A stretch of DNA of 64,000 nt from Trema orientale. Taxonomy: Eukaryota > Streptophyta > Magnoliopsida > Rosales > Cannabaceae. Below, piece by piece: positions 10,200-19,887 of this stretch (positions within the stretch are counted from its first letter, which is position 1; each line of letters starts with the position of its first letter). Both the position numbers and the translations under genes were made by a program. The DNA lies in the NCBI GenBank assembly GCA_002914845.1, contig JXTC01000093.1, forward strand, positions 575,230-639,229. Reading direction: 5' to 3'. The notes beneath the pieces are model-generated. The model was not told where the DNA came from. It ran no database searches and was given only the letters and a program-made list of their open reading frames with translations.

Positions 10200-12423
10200 A
10201 TAGATTGTGACAAATTTTTATTTTGGTGGTCCAAACAAATCCGTTGTAACTTAAAAAATAAAAATTGTTATTAAATGTGCGTTTCTTTCATCGTACGGTG
10301 AACTTGTGTGGAAGTAGAACCAGATCCAACACGATGAAGGGGAATGCTAAGAAAACTTCCTTTTCAGACGCGCCCTCACACGCCGGCCTAAAAACTTTGA
10401 CACGTGTGGATTTGTTTTTCTGCACAAAGAACGGAAAGAAAACAGCTAACACATAAGGCCACTAATTTTCCCAATATTACACCACTGCCACTAACGAATA
10501 ACATATGTTGATAATTACGAATAAAATAATTTATAAGTGGGCCCTGTCTCCTCAACTTCCCTTGCTCCCCAGGCCCAGCAACCACACAAAATTGCCATGA
10601 TGCACGATCTCCAACTCCAAATAATGTATTAGAAAAGAATAATGCTACATTTATTCAATTTAAGTGGGCCCCACTTCCTCTTCCTTCTGAGCCCAGACTG
10701 AAATCAACCGTATCCCATACAGCCAATGCATAATATTCAAATCTTTCCTGCTCCCAAGAAGAAAGTGGAAGAACAAAACAATAATAATAAAATCTCAAAA
10801 CATTTATCTAGCTTTCTAGTTAAAATTGAAGGTAGAAGAGAAGAGTCTATCTATTTAAGTTAAGGAGACACTCGGTGAATAATAGTAATTTATTACAAAC
10901 AAGACAAAGGAAGAAGATGATTGATTTGATCCTTTCTCTCTCCCACTTTTGTGGCGAAGGAGACCTTTTAGGTGAGAAATTTATCTGAGAGGCGATGTGT
11001 TTACTAAGTCAACCGAGGGACACGTTGATGCAGACTAGACAGGACCCTCTATCTTGGAGTGAGAGGATGAGATTCTTTATCCGATTGGTATCTCAAATTT
11101 TATTAACCAACAATAATTTGAATTAACTACATTTTATAGTAATTAAAAACAATGACAACCCTGCAAAACTAATTATCTAGGCAATGTTAATAAACTATGA
11201 GATCTATACGTAGCATATTAGTAGTAACGTATCTTTGGAATCAAAATATCTATATTATTATCAATTCTTAAAATTTCAAAAAAAGAAAAAAATTACAGAC
11301 ATTTACAGCAAAAATTTAAATATTTGACCTTTAAATTTTCACTTAATTAAGTCATATTAAAGCATTAATATATTCAATTATTTACATTTAAAGAATACTA
11401 TAGCCAATTAATTATGTCTTTTAGCATTTTTATTATTACTACTCAAAAAGTACCATGGTAAATACTTTTATCTAAGGGATCTTACTGTAATTTTGGTACA
11501 AACTAGGAGAAGTCGGTGTAATTTTAACAAAACTCATGAGATATCGATCGTACACGCGCTCATCGGTCTTGAGTCTTGACTCTTGATCAGTCATAAATTG
11601 TGTTAAATATGCAAATTTATAGTCTATTTATGATTCGTAGTACTTGCACAGTTGTAATCTCTCCTAAATAATTATGATAGAGAGACGAAAAATGTTTGGA
11701 CTTTGGATGAATTTTTTTGGTGAAAATAAACGTCTAAAATATCTTTTATTGACTTTTTTTCTCTCATATCTTTGTGTGTAGGATTTTTTCACAGCCGGTA
11801 CAGATACCACAGCCATTTCAACCGAATGGGCTTTGGCGGAGCTAATCAACCATCCAGAGGTGCTCCAGAAAGCCCGGGAAGAGATCGATCGAGTGGTCGG
11901 AAAGAGCCGGCTAGTCAGCGAATCGGACGGTCCAGATCTACCATACATCCAAGCCATTATAAAAGAAACACTTCGGCTACACCCGCCTGTGCCCTTGGTC
12001 ATAAGGAAATGTGTGAAACAATGCATGGTAAAAGAGTACGTGATCCCAGAAGACACTACGGTGTTTGTGAACGCTTGGGCCATTGGAAGGAACCCAAACT
12101 ATTGGGAAAGCCCACTGGACTTTCGGCCCGAAAGATTCTTACAGGCCGAGAAGGAAGGGAACATGGGCCCGGTAGATGTAAAAGGACAACACTTTCAAGT
12201 TTTGCCATTTGGGTCCGGGAGGAGGATCTGCCCTGGGATGAACTTGGCCGTACAGATGTTGCCAGCACTAGTAGGTTCCATAATCCAGTGCTTTGATCTA
12301 ACGGTGGCTGCGGCCGGTTCACTTAGTATGGAAGAGAGACCGGGTTTTACGGCTCCAAGGCTTCATGATCTTGTTTGTGTTCCGGTTTCAAGATTGGGTC
12401 CACTTAATAGTATCCTTGCGTGA
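7577..12423 (+). CDS. CYP93B: Cytochrome P450, CYP93B type (probable flavone synthase II)
   Basis: Two exons, 7577-8500 and 11782-12423, give 521 residues. The donor follows codon 308 (ATG/GTTAGT) and the acceptor is GTGTGTAG, phase 0, placing the intron just before the I-helix as in other CYP93 genes. Visible features: an N-terminal membrane anchor (residues 3-24), proline-rich hinge LPPSP (29-33), I-helix AGTDTT (313-318), K-helix ETLR (370-373), PERF (424-427) and heme loop [10 protein letters not shown] (451-460) with Cys458. The whole reading follows CYP93B proteins closely, including IDRLTY-like [28 protein letters not shown] and [20 protein letters not shown]. Family members act at the ER with a P450 reductase and convert flavanones such as naringenin to flavones, directly or through 2-hydroxyflavanones. 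Exact substrate use cannot be read from sequence. An acidic low-complexity loop (DDDD near 193-196, DDDGDIDD near 268-275) is longer than usual. No frameshift or missing key residue was seen, so it looks functional. Confidence 0.93.
9525..9696. mobile_element. Foldback MITE copy 1, Mutator-like
   Basis: A 172-bp element whose ends form about 44-bp inverted repeats (GGGGATGGCTACGGTAGGAG at the left against GGGCGCGTCTACAGTAGGGG read from the right). Flanked by a perfect 9-bp duplication TTCTTAAAT at 9516-9524 and 9697-9705. Nine-base duplications are typical of Mutator-like elements. Confidence 0.85.
9718..9886. mobile_element. Foldback MITE copy 2, same family
   Basis: A 169-bp relative of copy 1 in the opposite orientation, starting GGGCGCGTCTACCGTA. 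The flanks TATATTTAT (9709-9717) and TATAATTAT (9887-9895) match in 8 of 9 bases, again fitting a 9-bp target duplication. Confidence 0.8.
9905..10138. mobile_element. Foldback MITE copy 3, same family, internally enlarged
   Basis: About 234 bp, starting GGAGATGACTACGGTAGG and ending CTACTGTAGCCATCCC. It holds a second GTTGGATGGGAATCTGT arm pair, so it is longer than copies 1 and 2. It sits in TA repeats, so its target duplication cannot be defined. Confidence 0.75.
10139..10196. repeat. (AT)n microsatellite
   Basis: About 28 uninterrupted AT units directly adjoin MITE copy 3 inside the P450 intron. Confidence 0.95.
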
Positions 12424-12885
12424 CCCTAATTATTAGATCATTCATGTACGTGGACAACGTGACATGATTGTGACGGTATATCATGTATTTATTTGCTAGG
12501 AGTTCGTATTTCGTTGTTGTGATAATAGTTAGTTAGGTACGTGGTATGTTCTTATGCTATTGGACTTTAATGAATAAGCTGGCTCGTTGTCCTTCGTAAG
12601 TTAATTTGAATTGCTTTTTGACTACTTGGGGTAGTTGAGACCTTTTTTGATATTTGATCACAATACACGACAGAACGAGGCGTTTGCGAATTTAATTAGC
12701 TACCTAACTTAGTTTGATGACTTATTCATTTGATCAAAAGAAAAAAGAAAGATTTATCAAAAAGATAAAAAATAAAAAAGAAAGAGGCTTGAAAATCGAA
12801 ACCTTGAACATATGCATAGTAGATTTGAGGATGACTAGCAGGTGACCACTAGCCAGGTGGTACTTTGGTCACCAACTGAGACTCT
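12424..12885. other. 3' flank of the CYP93B-like gene
   Basis: AT-rich 3' UTR and intergenic sequence. AATGAATAAG near 12570 could serve as a poly(A) signal. Nothing else recognised. Confidence 0.4.
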
Positions 12886-12964
12886 ATAGGTGCTCAGTTT
12901 GGTACAAGACTCATGGTCTGTGTGACTCTGTGAAAGAGGAGGGTTCAAGTCTTAAAAAAAAAAA
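12886..12964 (+). mobile_element. Possible tRNA-derived SINE
   Basis: An A-box-like TGCTCAGTTTGG (about 12891) and a B-box-like GGTTCAAGTCT (about 12943) lie about 50 bp apart and are followed by an A-run at 12954-12964. No target duplication was found, so this is tentative. Confidence 0.35.
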
Positions 12965-13494
12965 TGTTATAATTAATTTTTTTTAAAAAAGGACAGCTAA
13001 TTTTGGTTCATGTTTCTCTATTTTTTTTTTCCATAAGAAACATATGTCTTACTAGGTTATCTCTAGCTGGTAATTAATTATATGTATTTAAACCATATTT
13101 TTCGAAAATATTTAATTTTTAAACTTGTTCCCTTTATCAATTGAGATCATACATGATTTTCGGAGAGGGGGTAAATCTTTCATGCATTGAAGAGATGGAA
13201 AGACTAATTACCAAAATCATACGGCCGTGATCATCTCTAGTGACGATCATATTTTTTGCAAATACTCTAAACTGTGTATGTGAGGGATAAATTACCAAAT
13301 ACCGTATATATTCAGATATTCTCATAATGCAATAAACAAGATGAAGTTTTTTAAGGAAAAAAATCAGATGATAGCTCTTGTTAAATTCTATTGTTGGTGT
13401 GATTTGTGCATGGACATGTCCTTGTAGTATAAGTCTAGATCTTATAGTACTTATATTACACTTTGGGATATATGTCCTTGTACTACTAGATTAA
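12965..13494. other. Intergenic stretch, nothing recognised
   Basis: AT-rich, no gene or element supported. Confidence 0.4.
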
Positions 13495-13692
13495 TTTCTA
13501 GCCATTTGTGCATGGACAATTATTGATATATGAATAGTCATTTATTTTTTTTTATTTGTGCATGGACAATTATTGATGTATGAGTAGTCATTTGTGCATA
13601 GAGAACTATCGATATTTGAATGACCACTCGTGTATGGACAACTGGTGATGTCTAAACAGCTTCTTGTACATAGATAACTATCAATTGTGAGG
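13495..13692. repeat. Diverged minisatellite, about 36-50 bp unit, five copies
   Basis: Copies of TTTGTGCATGGACAATTATT followed by GATATATGAATAGTCA-like sequence recur at about 13505, 13555, 13590, 13627 and 13664, decaying to the right. A T-rich insertion separates the first two. Confidence 0.7.
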
Positions 13693-13936
13693 TTATTGAT
13701 AGGACTCGCCACTGGCGAACACGTGTCCACGAAACTTCACCCGGGTAAGTAATGATTCGTCAGGACCCTTTTAGAGGTGAGCAGTACTTGTTGTGAGTGT
13801 CTAGCTACCTCCTCGTTAAGGTCTCTATTTATTCAGGTTGTGAGCATATCATAAATATTGGTGGTCAATCACCTTATTTTGATATAGGTGAACAGTCACT
13901 TTTTAGGTTTAACTTCATTTATTAGCTGGTGGTCGC

Positions 13937-14185
13937 TAAGGGCAGAGCCACATGGAGTCCAAAGAAGGCAATTGCCACCTGAACTTTATTTTTGTTGCAA
14001 ATAGCATGGAATTTTTTTCTTTCTAAAATTAGTCATTGACTCTTTTAAGTTTAACTTTTGTCCACCTTAAACTTGTAATATTTTAAGTATGCATGTTCCT
14101 CAATTTTTAAGTTAGAATTTCCTACAAATAAAGAACATTTGATTTTTTTTCCCCCCTCTGGATTAAATTTTTGGCTCTGCCCATG
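13937..14185. mobile_element. Short non-autonomous hAT-like element
   Basis: About 249 bp with inverted ends sharing GGGCAGAGCCA (TAAGGGCAGAGCCA at the left, CATGGGCAGAGCCA read from the right). The 8-bp flanks GTGGTCGC and GTGGCCAC differ by two transitions, consistent with an old hAT 8-bp target duplication. Confidence 0.65.
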
Positions 14186-14642
14186 GTGGCCACTCATTAA
14201 ATCTGATCACCATTTAATAAGCAGGTACACTTTGTGGTCGACACTTTTATCAAGTAGGTGATGAACATTCTCTCAAATATGGTCATCACTTTGGAAGGTG
14301 TTGCTCAGGCCTATGTAGAAGGTAGTGACTACATATTAGGTGTGGTCTGCACTTAGCAGATGGTGATCACTCTTCACAAGTAAAATCAATGTTTTTATTT
14401 GTCATGTCAATGTTCTTCACGAGAAGTTTATAATTGGAATACTTGTTATTTGACAATGAATCAGTGGTCGCTATTTGATCATGTCTGTCTAGCCACTTTT
14501 ATCTAGTAGGTGGTGAATATCCTTTATCAGAGATTGTCCAGCCTTGGATGTGTCTGACCACTCTTTGTAATTTTATTACATTGTACCATATTTTTAGTAG
14601 TGAGTGGAAAATATATCAAACATCCATGAACTACAAATATAA
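14186..14642. other. Intergenic repeat-derived stretch
   Basis: Continues the GTGGTCAC / AGTAGGTGGTGA-rich sequence seen on the other side of the hAT insertion. No coding potential. Confidence 0.4.
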
Positions 14643-15174
14643 GGGTTAGTAATATTAATAGCCTTTGAATTATGCCTATTGTATCACTTTGCTCAATGAA
14701 TTTTCAATTTATATAGTAATGGTTCATGAATTATGTAATTGTTACAACAATAATTTTTTTTTTCAAACTATTGAATATTTAACATAAATAAGTCATTACA
14801 GAGCAGTCGGTATAGTAACTGTGGTCAAGAATGAGATTCTGAATTTTTCACTCACACAGTAGACTACCAAGACTTATACAATTATTGCAGTAATTTTCAC
14901 AGACTGTTAAATTTTTAACAGAAATAAGTCTTGTGCAAAGTGTATGGATCAGTAATTATGACTAAAAATGAGATTCGGACTCATAGAAGTAAATAATGCC
15001 CAATTATACGCTTTGCTATGACTAATTTATGTTAAAAAACTAATAATTTGTGACAAAGGGACCATTGTTGTAACAGTTGCATAATTCATGTGTGTTATTA
15101 CTATGTAAGTTGAAAATTCGGAGGACAAAGTGATACAATGAGTATAATTCAGGGACCAATACTATATTTAACCC
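14643..15174. mobile_element. Long-TIR foldback element, Mutator-like
   Basis: A 532-bp element with imperfect inverted ends over about 140 bp. Both ends contain ATTGTATCACTTTG and GTTACAACAAT blocks in mirrored order. Flanks CAAATATAA (14634-14642) and TAAATATAA (15175-15183) agree in 8 of 9 bases, as expected for a 9-bp duplication. The middle holds a diverged internal duplication of about 130 bp (AATGAGATTC blocks near 14830 and 14967). Confidence 0.75.
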
Positions 15175-15515
15175 TAAATATAATTGACTTTAACGTCCAT
15201 TTCCATTTCCCAAACATCAAAAACTACAAAATCATTTTGTTATTTTTTTCTAAAAAGAATGTGCACATAAATGTCTTCCAATCCTTAAAAAAGTTTCATA
15301 ATTCTCTGGAAGGGACAATTTTTAAATAAAATATGAAATTCATAAGGCCAAACTTGAAGAATGTTTACGTAGCTTATTGTTTTTGAAGGATTTGGACCCG
15401 TAAATGAACCATCGTGACCGCTATTATAAAATCTATGCAATTCTAAGTGTAGCATTCCAAAACAAAGAAATTTTTTTATCCCAAAGACTTCAGAGGAGTG
15501 GAGCTTTATTACTAT
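15175..15515. other. Intergenic stretch upstream of a small ORF
   Basis: AT-rich. TATTATAAAATC near 15423 could act as a TATA box for the ORF at 15516. Confidence 0.35.
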
Positions 15516-15713
15516 ATGGCTGAGAATAGTATTTATTCTCTTGTGGTGATGAGTTTGACAATGATGATTTTGATAACGGTCATCTTTGGAACTGTGGTGG
15601 TCCAAGCCAATAATATATGGCACCACCCCATATTCCATCATATCATTATGGCGGTTCTACCGGTGTTTGTGGCCGCTTTGATTTTGAACATTGCTGGAAA
15701 AAAAAATGCTTAA
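15516..15713 (+). CDS. Hypothetical small membrane protein (tentative)
   Basis: A 65-codon frame from the ATG at 15516. It encodes two hydrophobic segments: residues about 8-30 (SLVVMSLTMMILITVIFGTV) and about 44-60 (IIMAVLPVFVAALILNI), joined by a His-rich loop with HHPIFHH. The C-terminus is GKKNA. An upstream GTG would add six residues but plants rarely start there. I do not recognise a family. The hydrophobic pattern is more regular than in nearby chance frames, and a TATA-like sequence lies about 90 bp upstream. It could still be a random frame in AT-rich DNA. Confidence 0.3.
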   Translation: MAENSIYSLVVMSLTMMILITVIFGTVVVQANNIWHHPIFHHIIMAVLPVFVAALILNIAGKKNA

Positions 15714-16299
15714 AGCACTGGGATAAACAAGTAGTATACCTGAGATGTTATTTTATAAATGCATTATTCTATTTCGCTGTTGATTAAAAGTTTTGCGTCC
15801 AAACAAAATTTTCAAAATACCTACTTAATCTTGGCATGAAATCTCACTTCATTTTCAGAGCCATGGAAAAAATAAAATAAAATAAAACTAAGTGTAAAGT
15901 ATTTAAAAGATTCTTTAGAGACGGCACAGAAGGATGCTTTCCTTAATCCGTAATATTAGGGCTCACACACAATGAATGCTGTCACTCCTTTGTACAGGAA
16001 TGTTGCAACTTTTTATTCTCCGCATTTTGACTTATTGATGATAATTATTTATTTTCCTCATTTCATTATTAATCTTCCCTTAAATATTAAAGTAATGAAT
16101 CCAAACATTTTTATCAAGATGCGTAGCATTTTCCCAAAAAAAACAAAAAAATACTCATTACTCTAGAATTTGTCGTGGATGAAAAATATGATTCATAAAA
16201 AAAAAAAATTAGGTTAGTCTTGAATTTAAAGCATAGTAATTAACGCCAAACTGTTAGCGACTTTTAAACTTATAAAGAGTTATTAATTAAGATTCCTAA
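15714..16299. other. Intergenic stretch, nothing recognised
   Basis: AT-rich with short A-runs. The 64-codon frame at 15972-16166 has no recognisable features. Confidence 0.4.
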
Positions 16300-16388
16300 G
16301 AGCGCGTTTGATATAGGATTCGAATCCTATTCTTCAAATCCAGAAACAGCTTCATATAGAAAGTTCGAATACTATACTAAACGCACCC
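16300..16388. mobile_element. Tourist-like MITE (PIF/Harbinger)
   Basis: An 89-bp element with 25-bp inverted ends (GAGCGCGTTTGATATAGGAT at the left against GGGTGCGTTTAGTATAGTAT from the right, both continuing TTCGAA). It is flanked by TAA at 16297-16299 and 16389-16391, the 3-bp TAA/TTA duplication typical of this superfamily. Confidence 0.8.
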
Positions 16389-16391
16389 TAA

Positions 16392-17233
16392 TGTCTTTGC
16401 TACGAATAAAGGTAAAGGGACAGCTTCATCATCTCATAACAAAATGACTTTAAGAAAAAAAAAAAAAAAAAAAAACCATCTTTTAAGAGAGAAAAATCGT
16501 CGTAAAATTTTTATTTGTAGAATGACTTTAAGTGACCTTCTTTTTCCAATGAGTGACATTGAGTGATTATTATGATCGTTCAATGTAAAAAAGAAGATGA
16601 TTATTTTGCAAATAAAAGTGTCATATTTTTCAAGAAGAAAAAAAAAAGTGTCATGTTGTCATTTTGTGAAAGTACTTGTCTTGTTTTTTTTTTTTTCCTT
16701 TTTTTTTTTAAATGTAAGGCATGCTATATGATGTTATAAAGTTAACCATCATTAATGTTTTGCCATCATGGCCAAGTTCTGTATATATTTTTAGACTTAC
16801 GTTAAGAGTATTATACAGTGTTCAACACTACATGATATGACAATCTATTATTAGCTAAGTATAATAAAATTTCAGATAAAACTCATATAAAATCTAATTT
16901 ATTAATTAAAATTACCTAATGACAAAATTACACCTCGTGTGATGTTGAGCATCACTAGTTCCTGTGGGATTAATCATATTATTTTTAGCGATCATATCTA
17001 TTGACAATAACAAATTCATTACTTATTACAATAAAAAAAAAAGAAAAAAAAATCCATGACACAAATTTTCGAGGGAAAAGTTCCATTTGACCCTTTTCTT
17101 TGAAGAAACAGTTGGCACACATCTAAATAGTTGGTAGTATTTCCCGGAAACCAACCAAACAGAGTTTAAACGCAAAACCCGTTTCACACGCATCACCGCT
17201 CGCGCCATATGATCCATTCGAGAAGAAGAGGCA
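16392..17233. other. Upstream region of the PPR gene
   Basis: AT-rich with poly(A) and poly(T) tracts (16458-16476, 16683-16710). GC content rises from about 17090. No clear TATA box, which is common for PPR genes. Confidence 0.4.
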
Positions 17234-18631
17234 ATGAAGCAAACACAAGCCAACCTGGTTCGCCATCTTTTCAATGTCATCCATTCTCAACCTTACCACA
17301 CTCATCGTTTCAACGGAGCTAAGACCACGCAGCCGCCGCGTCCTGACCCCGAACGGCGTCGTTCGGCTACCCCTAGGCCTAAGCTTCGCAACCGCACTAC
17401 ACCTTTCGTCTCTGATGTTAAAGAAGTTAGAGACCAAGATGAAGCTCTGTCATTGTTTCAAGAGTACAATGAAATGGGTTTCAAGCACGACTACTCTTCC
17501 TACTCTGCTCTGCTCTATAAGCTGGCTCGTTTTCGAAACTTCGAAGCTGTTGAGGCCATTCTTGATCACGTAAAAGAGAGGAATGTTCGGTGCGGAGAGA
17601 AAGTTTTCATTGCTTTAATTGAACATTACGCTAAGGCCCATTTGGTGGAGAAAGCCACTGAGCTTTTTCACAGAATTCCTTCTTTCAATTGTGTACGGAC
17701 GCTTCAGTCCTTCAATGCGCTCCTTAACGTCCTTGTCGATGGTGGTCGGTTTTCTGAGGCGAAAGACGTTTTTTATTGTTCGTATAAGATGGGTTTTCGT
17801 CCCAATTCGATTTCCTTCAATATAATGATCAAGGGGTGGCTTGAGAAAGGTGAGTGGGAAGAAGCGCGCAAGATGTTCGACGAAATGCTTGAGAGAAATG
17901 TAGAGCCTAGTGTTGTGACGTATAATAGTTTAATTGGCTATTTATGTAGAAAGGGTGAGTTGGATAAATCTATGGGTTTGTTCGAAGAGATGATCCAGAA
18001 AGGAAAACGCCCGAATGCTGTGACGTATGCATTGATGATGGAAGGTTTATGTTCTCTAGGAAAGTACTCGGAAGCAAAGAAGATGATGTTTGATATGGAT
18101 TATCGAGGGTGTAAACCAAAGCTTGTGAATTTTGGTATTTTAATGACTGATCTTGGAAAGAGAGGAAAGATTGAGGAGGCAAAATCATTACTTAACGAGA
18201 TGAAAAAAAGGCGGTTTAAACCTGATGTTGTGAACTATAATATATTGATAAATTATCTTTGCAAGGAAGGTAAGGCAGTGGAGGCATATAAAATTTTGGT
18301 TGAAATGCAAATTGAAGGCTGTGAACCGAATGCAGCTACATACAGGATGATGGTTGATGGATTTTGCCAGGTTGGTAATTTTGAAGGAAGCTTAAAGGTT
18401 TTGAATGCAATGCTGAGAAGTCGACATTGTCCACGTTTGGAGTCTTTTCGATGTTTGGTTATGGGCTTAGTGAAGTGTGGTAAACTTGATGATGCTTGTC
18501 TTGTTCTTGAGGAGATGGGAAAGAAAAGTATGCAATTCGATTTGGAAGGTTGGGAGGCTATAGTTGTAGAATCTTGCAGCGAAGATGCAGTTGCTGGCAG
18601 CCTAGTGACGGAACTGATTTCTGCAGTTTAG
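17234..18631 (+). CDS. P-class pentatricopeptide repeat protein, At1g07740-like
   Basis: Intronless, 465 residues. The first 60 residues are Arg/Ser/Thr-rich with few acidic residues, fitting an organelle presequence, probably mitochondrial. From about residue 156 the protein runs in a strict 35-residue register (breaks at 191, 226, 261, 296, 331, 366, 401), for example NSISFNIMIKGWLEKGEWEE and PSVVTYNSLIGYLCRKGELD, giving eight clear P-type repeats and one or two weaker ones before. There is no E, DYW or other editing domain. Blocks such as SFNCVRTLQSFNALLNVLVD and RSRHCP match my recollection of Arabidopsis At1g07740. PPR proteins bind organellar RNA through two key residues per repeat; the RNA target here is unknown. 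The ATG at 17234 is the first in frame after an upstream stop. Confidence 0.92.
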   Translation: MKQTQANLVRHLFNVIHSQPYHTHRFNGAKTTQPPRPDPERRRSATPRPKLRNRTTPFVSDVKEVRDQDEALSLFQEYNEMGFKHDYSSYSALLYKLARFRNFEAVEAILDHVKERNVRCGEKVFIALIEHYAKAHLVEKATELFHRIPSFNCVRTLQSFNALLNVLVDGGRFSEAKDVFYCSYKMGFRPNSISFNIMIKGWLEKGEWEEARKMFDEMLERNVEPSVVTYNSLIGYLCRKGELDKSMGLFEEMIQKGKRPNAVTYALMMEGLCSLGKYSEAKKMMFDMDYRGCKPKLVNFGILMTDLGKRGKIEEAKSLLNEMKKRRFKPDVVNYNILINYLCKEGKAVEAYKILVEMQIEGCEPNAATYRMMVDGFCQVGNFEGSLKVLNAMLRSRHCPRLESFRCLVMGLVKCGKLDDACLVLEEMGKKSMQFDLEGWEAIVVESCSEDAVAGSLVTELISAV

Positions 18632-19135
18632 AGAAAAAAGACGATGAAATGAATAGAGTTTAACCTTCTCTTGCTCCGAGGATTGAAACAAGCAACAAAT
18701 GCTTTTGCTGGCTTGATATTTATGCAATGTATGGCTCAGTTTAGTTGAAACTCCCAGTTATGATCACAAGAGAAAGGTTTGTTGCTTAGCCTTTGGCTAA
18801 GTCAAGTGTTGCAAGAAGCTTCCGAATAGAGATGGGAAAGTGGAAGGTGATAACTGATTTGCAGGCGCTTGAAGATGATAACGGTGTTTCTTGTGATTGG
18901 AAATGGAACTCTGGAAGTATGGGTGATCTTGTGAAATCGAACTGATTTGTGGCCTTGAAAAGCTCTAGGCACGAAAGAACCTTTGGTCAATGGTTGCAAT
19001 TTTTGAACTTCATTCCTTCTGTTAATTAGGCTATGATCTCGACTTTTCACTGTTGTACAAATCCTGGCTTTGCCTTTATAAATGATCGGATTAACCAGCT
19101 GCAGACTGTTTAATTACCTATTTGATTGGCAGCCG

Positions 19136-19170
<35 letters not shown>

Positions 19171-19760
19171 AGCTTCAATTTAAAGTACTATCATTAAAGC
19201 AAATTCTCACTTTGAAATAATTTTTTCGCTTTCCTCCTCTTTGGAGATAAATTTAAGTAGAAGGCTCCGTGTCAAGGAAGATGATTTTCTTCTATTCTAA
19301 TTTTTTCTTTTGGTGAAATTGAAAAATAGTTTGAGGTTCAGTACTAACATTTTATTTTATTTTTCTATTTGTCAGCTCTTTCAATGTAATTTAGGGTTAA
19401 TTACTTTGTTGGTTCCTAAACTGTTCAGATGGAAATTTACTATAGTTAGTCTTTAGTAAAAGCTTAGTGTCGACCCTGATTCACCTTAATTCATAGCTGT
19501 GCTAGCTCACCATATGACATATATACAGTCTATATATCTGGACCGTCGGTCATTTGGACATTTGGACTTGAACTCCAGGTCAGCATGAGAAGTTGGGAAC
19601 AGAACCTATAATTATAAACAACTCTCCATCTAAAAGGCAATGCTTTAGGTATCTAGTGTTTCAAGTTCTAACCAATGCACCAAAGTAGAAAATGCAAGTA
19701 CCTAATCCACGCTATCAACTCCATCTCATTATTCCATACCACACTTTTTTCAAATCATGC
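18632..19760. other. Spacer between the PPR and dirigent genes
   Basis: Holds the PPR 3' UTR (moderate GC to about 19080), a (CT)n(AT)n microsatellite at 19136-19170 and the dirigent upstream region. A GGGTTAATTACTTTGTTGGT segment near 19393 resembles one end of the long-TIR foldback family but has no partner. Confidence 0.45.
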
Positions 19761-19767
19761 TATATAA
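19761..19767 (+). promoter_or_regulatory. TATA box of the dirigent gene
   Basis: TATATAA about 125 bp before the ATG, predicting a transcript start near 19795 and a CT/CA-rich leader of about 90 nt. Confidence 0.6.
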
Positions 19768-19887
19768 GCTCAAGTAGACCACCTCATCCCATCACAGATA
19801 TCAATAGCTTCATCTAAAAGAACCTTAAACCCTCCACACTATCTTCTTCCATTCTTTCTTGCACTTGTCCCCTCTCATCTCAAACTC

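Larger units (their letters stand above)
8501..11781 (+). other. Single 3.28-kb intron of the CYP93B-like gene
   Basis: Starts GTTAGTGTG and runs at once into a (TA)n microsatellite (8509-8535). It contains three related foldback MITEs (9525-10138), a long (AT)n tract (10139-10194), and otherwise AT-rich sequence. The part from about 10300 to 11060 has somewhat higher complexity but no recognised gene. The intron is long for this family. Confidence 0.85.

Noticed and set aside
11664..12322. Long frames on both strands over P450 exon 2
   Set aside because: Shadow frames of the GC-richer coding exon. The P450 frame explains the region.
13495..13692. Regularly spaced repeats considered as a CRISPR-like array
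   Set aside because: Repeats are diverged, spacers are not distinct, and this is a plant nuclear sequence; it is a decaying minisatellite.
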